9,922 bases of DNA from an uncultured Lachnospiraceae bacterium. Lineage in GTDB: Bacteria; Bacillota; Clostridia; Lachnospirales; Lachnospiraceae. Positions 6,171 through 9,922 of this stretch are shown here, in pieces (position 1 is the first letter of the stretch; each line of letters starts with the position of its first letter). The notes under the pieces are model-generated. The model saw only the letters and a program-made list of their open reading frames with translations. It was not told the origin of the DNA and did no database searches. The stretch is from positions 18,700-28,621 of the forward strand of contig CAJTTU010000017.1 in assembly GCA_910579325.1 (NCBI GenBank), in the 5' to 3' direction. Position numbers and translations under genes: made by a program.

Positions 6171-8018
6171 CTATGAAATCACTCTCTTGAATTTCTTCTC
6201 CAGTTCATACCGGGTCATTTTGATGATCACCGGACGGCCATGGGGACAGGTATAAGGATTTTCCAGCCCCATCAGCTGTTCCAGAAGCGCCTCCATCTCC
6301 TTCCTGCTGATTTGCTGGTTTCCCTTGATCGCACCCTTACAGGAGCAGGCGGCAATCTGCTCATAAACCGCGTCCGCCTCCCGGCCGCCCCGCATCTGTG
6401 ACAATCCGTCGATAATTTCCCGCAAAAGCTTCTGGCTGTCAATCCGATACAGTTCCATCGGCATCGCGTACACCGCATACTCGGAGCCGCCGAATGGCTC
6501 CAGCTCAAACCCTGCGTTCTTTAAAAATTCTCCGTACTCCCGCACCAGCAATTCCTCCGAAGCCGACAGGGTAAACACAAAGGGCGGATTCATCTGCTGG
6601 GTAACGACGGCGCTCTCCCGAAACGCTTTCATCAATTTCTCGAACAGTACCTTTTCATGGGCCGCATGCTGATCGACAATCAGAAAATTGTCCTGATACT
6701 GAACCAGCCAGTAGGTGCGAAACAACTGGCCGATGATCTGATATTCATCGGAAAAATGCTTTTGCAGCAGCTTTTCCTCAAATAATTCCTGCTGTTTTAC
6801 CTTTGCAGGCACAGGTGTCTGATCCAGGGCATAAGAAGACGCTTCGCGAACCTGCTCTCCCTGTTTCCTTTCACTGTTCCAGGATCGTCCTTCATCTTTT
6901 TTCCGGACATCATCTTGCTGAATCCGTCTCTTCTCAAAAGGCTCCGCGCCTCTTGGCGCGGCGGCAGAAGCTTCTTTCTTCTCCTCCGCTCCCACTGAAA
7001 ACGACGGAATCATCTCCTGTTCTTTCAGCGCCGCTGTCACTGCTTCCGAGATTTCCTGATACAGCTGCTCCTCCTGCTGAAAACGAATCTCCATCTTGGA
7101 AGGGTGCACATTCACATCGATATAAGCAGGGTCGATCTTCAGATGAAGAACGCAGAACGGATACTTATGCTGCATCATAATCCCGTGAAAAGCATCCTCC
7201 AGCGCTTTACAGATCATATTGCTTTTAATATATCTTCCGTTTATAAAATAATTCTCCCAGGACCGGTTTCCCTTCGACACCGCAGGTTTCCCCACATATC
7301 CCTCGATCCGACCGCAGAATAACTCCCGGCTCACAGAAACCAGCTCCCTGGTAATATCTCTTCCGTATATTCCATAAATAATATCTTTTAAATTGTGATT
7401 CCCCGCCGTATGAAGCTTTGTCTGATTATTCACAATCAGCCGCAGAGAAATCTCCGGATGAGACAGCGCGATCCGCTGCATCAGATCGCTGATATAACCG
7501 CTTTCCGTCGCAGCCGATTTCAGAAATTTTTTCCTGGCCGGCGTATGAAAAAAGAGATTGTGAACCAGAATCGTAGTCCCCTCCGGGGCGCCCACCTCCT
7601 CCAGCCGCTTTTCCTCTCCCCCTTCGATCACATACCGAAAGCCGGTCAGACTGTCCGCTGTTTTACTGATCAGCTCCACCTGGGCTACGGCTGCAATGCT
7701 GGACAGCGCCTCTCCCCGGAACCCCAGGCTCTTCACCGTCAAAAGGTCCTCCGCCGTCCGGATCTTGCTGGTCGTATGACGCAGAAACGCCGTCGGGATC
7801 TGACTTCCCTCAATTCCACAGCCATTGTCGGTAATCCGAACCAGGGAAATGCCGCCCTCTTTAATTTCCACGGTAACGGCAGTGGCCCCTGCGTCTATGG
7901 AATTTTCCAAAAGTTCTTTTACCACCGAGGATGGCCGGTCGATTACCTCTCCCGCCGCGATCTGATTAATTGTGTTCTGATCTAATTTTGTAATCATAAG
8001 TTTCTTATCATCAAACAT
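6171..8018 (-). CDS. mutL: DNA mismatch repair protein MutL (endonuclease type)
   Basis: Couples mismatch recognition by MutS to strand removal. The N-terminal GHKL ATPase domain (about 8-335) has KELLEN with catalytic Glu39, DNGCGI (64-69), a TTSK loop (82-85) and GFRGEAL (99-105). A charged low-complexity linker follows (about 340-420), then the C-terminal dimerisation and nuclease domain. That domain carries DQHAAHEKVLFE (449-460), which fits the DQHA(X)2E(X)4E endonuclease motif, plus the metal-site partners ACSCKGAIKG (557-566) and CPHGRPVIIK (591-600). It should therefore nick DNA itself, as in bacteria lacking MutH. The start may be the ATG at 8018 (615 residues) or the one at 7997 (608 residues, MITKLDQNTINQIAAGEV, closer to typical MutL starts); neither has a strong ribosome site. 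It lies 20 bases after mutS and 5 before miaA. Confidence 0.97.
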   Translation of the reverse strand: MFDDKKLMITKLDQNTINQIAAGEVIDRPSSVVKELLENSIDAGATAVTVEIKEGGISLVRITDNGCGIEGSQIPTAFLRHTTSKIRTAEDLLTVKSLGFRGEALSSIAAVAQVELISKTADSLTGFRYVIEGGEEKRLEEVGAPEGTTILVHNLFFHTPARKKFLKSAATESGYISDLMQRIALSHPEISLRLIVNNQTKLHTAGNHNLKDIIYGIYGRDITRELVSVSRELFCGRIEGYVGKPAVSKGNRSWENYFINGRYIKSNMICKALEDAFHGIMMQHKYPFCVLHLKIDPAYIDVNVHPSKMEIRFQQEEQLYQEISEAVTAALKEQEMIPSFSVGAEEKKEASAAAPRGAEPFEKRRIQQDDVRKKDEGRSWNSERKQGEQVREASSYALDQTPVPAKVKQQELFEEKLLQKHFSDEYQIIGQLFRTYWLVQYQDNFLIVDQHAAHEKVLFEKLMKAFRESAVVTQQMNPPFVFTLSASEELLVREYGEFLKNAGFELEPFGGSEYAVYAMPMELYRIDSQKLLREIIDGLSQMRGGREADAVYEQIAACSCKGAIKGNQQISRKEMEALLEQLMGLENPYTCPHGRPVIIKMTRYELEKKFKRVIS

Positions 8019-8029
8019 GTTTTCTTATG
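7995..8029 (-). repeat. Nested inverted repeats around the two mutL start codons
   Basis: CATAAG (8024-8029 on the minus strand) is mirrored by CTTATG (7995-8000). Inside lie a perfect 10-base palindrome AAACATGTTT (8013-8022), holding the first ATG, and ATAAG-AAA-CTTAT (7996-8008), whose stem runs into the second ATG. The stems are A/T-rich and individually weak. They could reduce access to either start codon, or be coincidence. Confidence 0.35.
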
Positions 8030-8038
8030 TTCGGTTTC

Positions 8039-9922
8039 CTACACCCGATTCTTCAACATTGCCTGTATCCGATATAACGTATTCAGCGCGTCGATCGGCG
8101 TCATCCTTCCCAGGTCTATCTCCATCAGTTCTTTGATAATATCATCCTCCCGCACCGTATCAAACAAAGTCAGCTGCGTCAGTTCCAGCTCATCAGGCTT
8201 GACGACTGTTTTCTTTTTCTGTCCGGAAGCAGCCGCCACCTCGCAGGCCCTGACAGTAATATCCGCCGTGATCAGCTCCTGCAAAATTTCCTTGGCCCGG
8301 CCGATCACCGGGTCCGGCACCCCGGCCAGCTTGGCCACCTGAATGCCGTAGCTTTTATCCGCTCCGCCCCTGACAATCTTCCGCAGAAACACGATATCGT
8401 CTCCCCGCTCTTTGACAGCGATACAGTAATTATTCACGCCGTTCAGCGAGCCCTCCAGCTCCGTCAGCTCATGATAATGAGTGGCAAACAGCGTCTTCGC
8501 CCCCAGCACCCGGGTATTGCTGATATACTCGATCACCGACCAGGCAATGCTCAACCCGTCAAAAGTACTGGTGCCTCTTCCGATTTCATCCAGAATCAGC
8601 AGACTGTTTCTCGTGGCGTTTCGCAGGATATTCGCCACCTCCGTCATCTCCACCATAAAAGTGCTCTGACCGGAAGCCAGATCATCTGAGGCGCCCACCC
8701 GGGTAAAAATCCTGTCGCAGATACAGATGTTCGCGCTCTGGGCCGGCACAAAGCTGCCGATCTGCGCCATCAGTACAATCAGCGCCGCCTGACGCATATA
8801 GGTAGATTTTCCCGCCATATTCGGGCCGGTGATAATGGAAACGCGATTCTTTCCGTTATCCAGAAAGGTATCATTTTCCACGAACATCTCCCCCTGCAGC
8901 ATCTTCTCTACCACAGGATGACGACCGTTTTTAATGTCAATGATTCCTTTTTCATTGATCTTCGGCCGAACATACTGATTCTGATCCGCGATTTTCGCCA
9001 GGGAAACACAGACATCCGCCTTCGCGATGGCTTTCGCGCTGTTTTGAACCCGCGCTACCTCTTTCGCGATTCTCTGCCGAAGCTGGCAGAACAGGTCATA
9101 TTCCAGAGCAAACAGTTTATCTTCCGCTCCCAGAATCACTTCCTCCAGCTTCCTCAGCTCTTCTGTCGTATAACGCTCCGCATTGGTCAGCGTCTGCTTG
9201 CGAATGTAGTAATCCGGAACCTGGTTTTTAAAGGAATTGGTTACCTCCAGATAATAACCAAACACCTTGTTGTATTTAATCCGGAGATTCTTAATTCCGG
9301 TTTTTTCCTTTTCTTCGGTTTCCAGCCGGGTCAGCCACCCTTTTCCTTCTGTCTTTGCCTTTCGATACTGGTCCGCCTGTTTGTCAAAACCTTCCTTAAT
9401 CAGTCCCCCCTCCCGGATCGTCACCGGCGGTTCTTCTATAATAGAAGCTTCAATCAGGGCGAACAAATCCGACAAATCGTCCAGCTCCTCACAGGTCTCT
9501 TTTAATAAATCACATTGAAATTCTTTTAACAGATTTTTAATATGAGGCAGCATGGAAAGGGAATTTTTAAAAGAAATCAAATCTCTGGGATTCGCCGTCT
9601 GATTAACGATACGGCTGGTCAGCCGTTCCAGATCGTAGATGGGATTCAGATATTCCGCCAGCTCCTCCCGCAGCATATAATTCTGATTCAACTCCTCCAA
9701 AGCGTCCTGACGGCGCAGAATCTCCTGACGGTCGATTAAAGGCTGCTCGATATACCCCCGCAGCATCCTCGCCCCCATGGCCGTACAGGTCCTGTCAAGC
9801 ACCCACAGAAGAGAACCCCGTTTATTTTTCTCCCTGAGCGTCTCCGTCAGCTCCAGATTCCGTCTGGTAGAGGTATCGATAACCATATAACGCCCGGTCT
9901 GGTATGGATGAATTGAAGTCAG
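8039..9922 (-). CDS. mutS: DNA mismatch repair protein MutS (5' part outside the window)
   Basis: Mismatch recognition ATPase. 627 codons are visible and the frame runs open to the window edge. Compared with the family's usual 850-890 residues, roughly 240 N-terminal residues are missing, including the mismatch-contacting Phe-x-Glu domain. Present are the end of the connector region with the family-typical RRNLELTETLR, the lever and clamp domains, and the ATPase domain. The latter shows Walker A GPNMAGKST (starting at 8827), DDLASGQSTFMVEM, Walker B LLILDEIGRGTSTFDGLS (ILDE at 8585-8596) and ATHYHEL. The C-terminus carries QLTLF (8162-8176), a near-consensus sliding-clamp binding peptide, followed by a helical tail with TPIDALNTLY. 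The internal ATG at 9886 is not the start, because homology continues upstream of it. mutL follows after 20 bases. Confidence 0.97.
   Translation of the reverse strand: MTSIHPYQTGRYMVIDTSTRRNLELTETLREKNKRGSLLWVLDRTCTAMGARMLRGYIEQPLIDRQEILRRQDALEELNQNYMLREELAEYLNPIYDLERLTSRIVNQTANPRDLISFKNSLSMLPHIKNLLKEFQCDLLKETCEELDDLSDLFALIEASIIEEPPVTIREGGLIKEGFDKQADQYRKAKTEGKGWLTRLETEEKEKTGIKNLRIKYNKVFGYYLEVTNSFKNQVPDYYIRKQTLTNAERYTTEELRKLEEVILGAEDKLFALEYDLFCQLRQRIAKEVARVQNSAKAIAKADVCVSLAKIADQNQYVRPKINEKGIIDIKNGRHPVVEKMLQGEMFVENDTFLDNGKNRVSIITGPNMAGKSTYMRQAALIVLMAQIGSFVPAQSANICICDRIFTRVGASDDLASGQSTFMVEMTEVANILRNATRNSLLILDEIGRGTSTFDGLSIAWSVIEYISNTRVLGAKTLFATHYHELTELEGSLNGVNNYCIAVKERGDDIVFLRKIVRGGADKSYGIQVAKLAGVPDPVIGRAKEILQELITADITVRACEVAAASGQKKKTVVKPDELELTQLTLFDTVREDDIIKELMEIDLGRMTPIDALNTLYRIQAMLKNRV

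Noticed and set aside
6878..7010. Low-complexity charged stretch in mutL as an insertion or foreign segment
   Set aside because: MutL proteins normally have a variable, charged linker between the ATPase and nuclease domains; length and position are ordinary.
7395..7985. Plus-strand 196-codon open frame opposite mutL
   Set aside because: It is antisense to the conserved ATPase domain of mutL and its product resembles no family.
8918..9505. Plus-strand 195-codon open frame opposite mutS
   Set aside because: It is a shadow of the clamp and lever region of mutS, with low-complexity hydrophobic and basic composition.

Overview
The window is a compact stretch of chromosomal housekeeping genes, all on the minus strand, from a Gram-positive anaerobe of the class Clostridia. 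The protein sequences suggest a Lachnospiraceae-like organism. The clues are an endonuclease-type MutL, a DUF4321 membrane protein beside radC, a YnbB-type PLP enzyme after miaA, and a long-form clostridial PBP2. I see no mobile element, CRISPR array, rRNA or tRNA gene. Nothing here amounts to a new defence or biosynthetic system.

Read in the direction of transcription (high to low coordinates), the first block is DNA and tRNA maintenance. It holds mutS (5' part outside the window), mutL, miaA and the ynbB-like PLP enzyme. These genes are packed with gaps of 20 and 5 bases and then a 16-base overlap, so they very probably share a transcript. MutS and MutL do mismatch repair. MiaA prenylates A37 of UNN-decoding tRNAs. 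The job of the PLP enzyme is not settled.

A gap of about 100 bases (3770-3871) holds the best promoter candidate in the window, an extended -10 with a 17-base spacer. It precedes the second block, on cell shape and envelope: a DUF4321 membrane protein, radC, mreC, mreD and the first 428 codons of a class B PBP2 (mrdA). MreC and MreD are the membrane scaffold of the elongation machinery, and PBP2 is its transpeptidase. The PBP2 start is best placed at a TTG codon overlapping the mreD stop.

The more informative oddities are: mreB is absent between radC and mreC, where many Firmicutes carry it; hfq is absent between miaA and ynbB; MutS has a near-consensus clamp-binding motif while the matching MutL motif is degenerate; and the PBP2 has about 90 residues after the end of its pedestal domain without an SxxK active site. 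Long open frames on the plus strand are shadows of the minus-strand genes.
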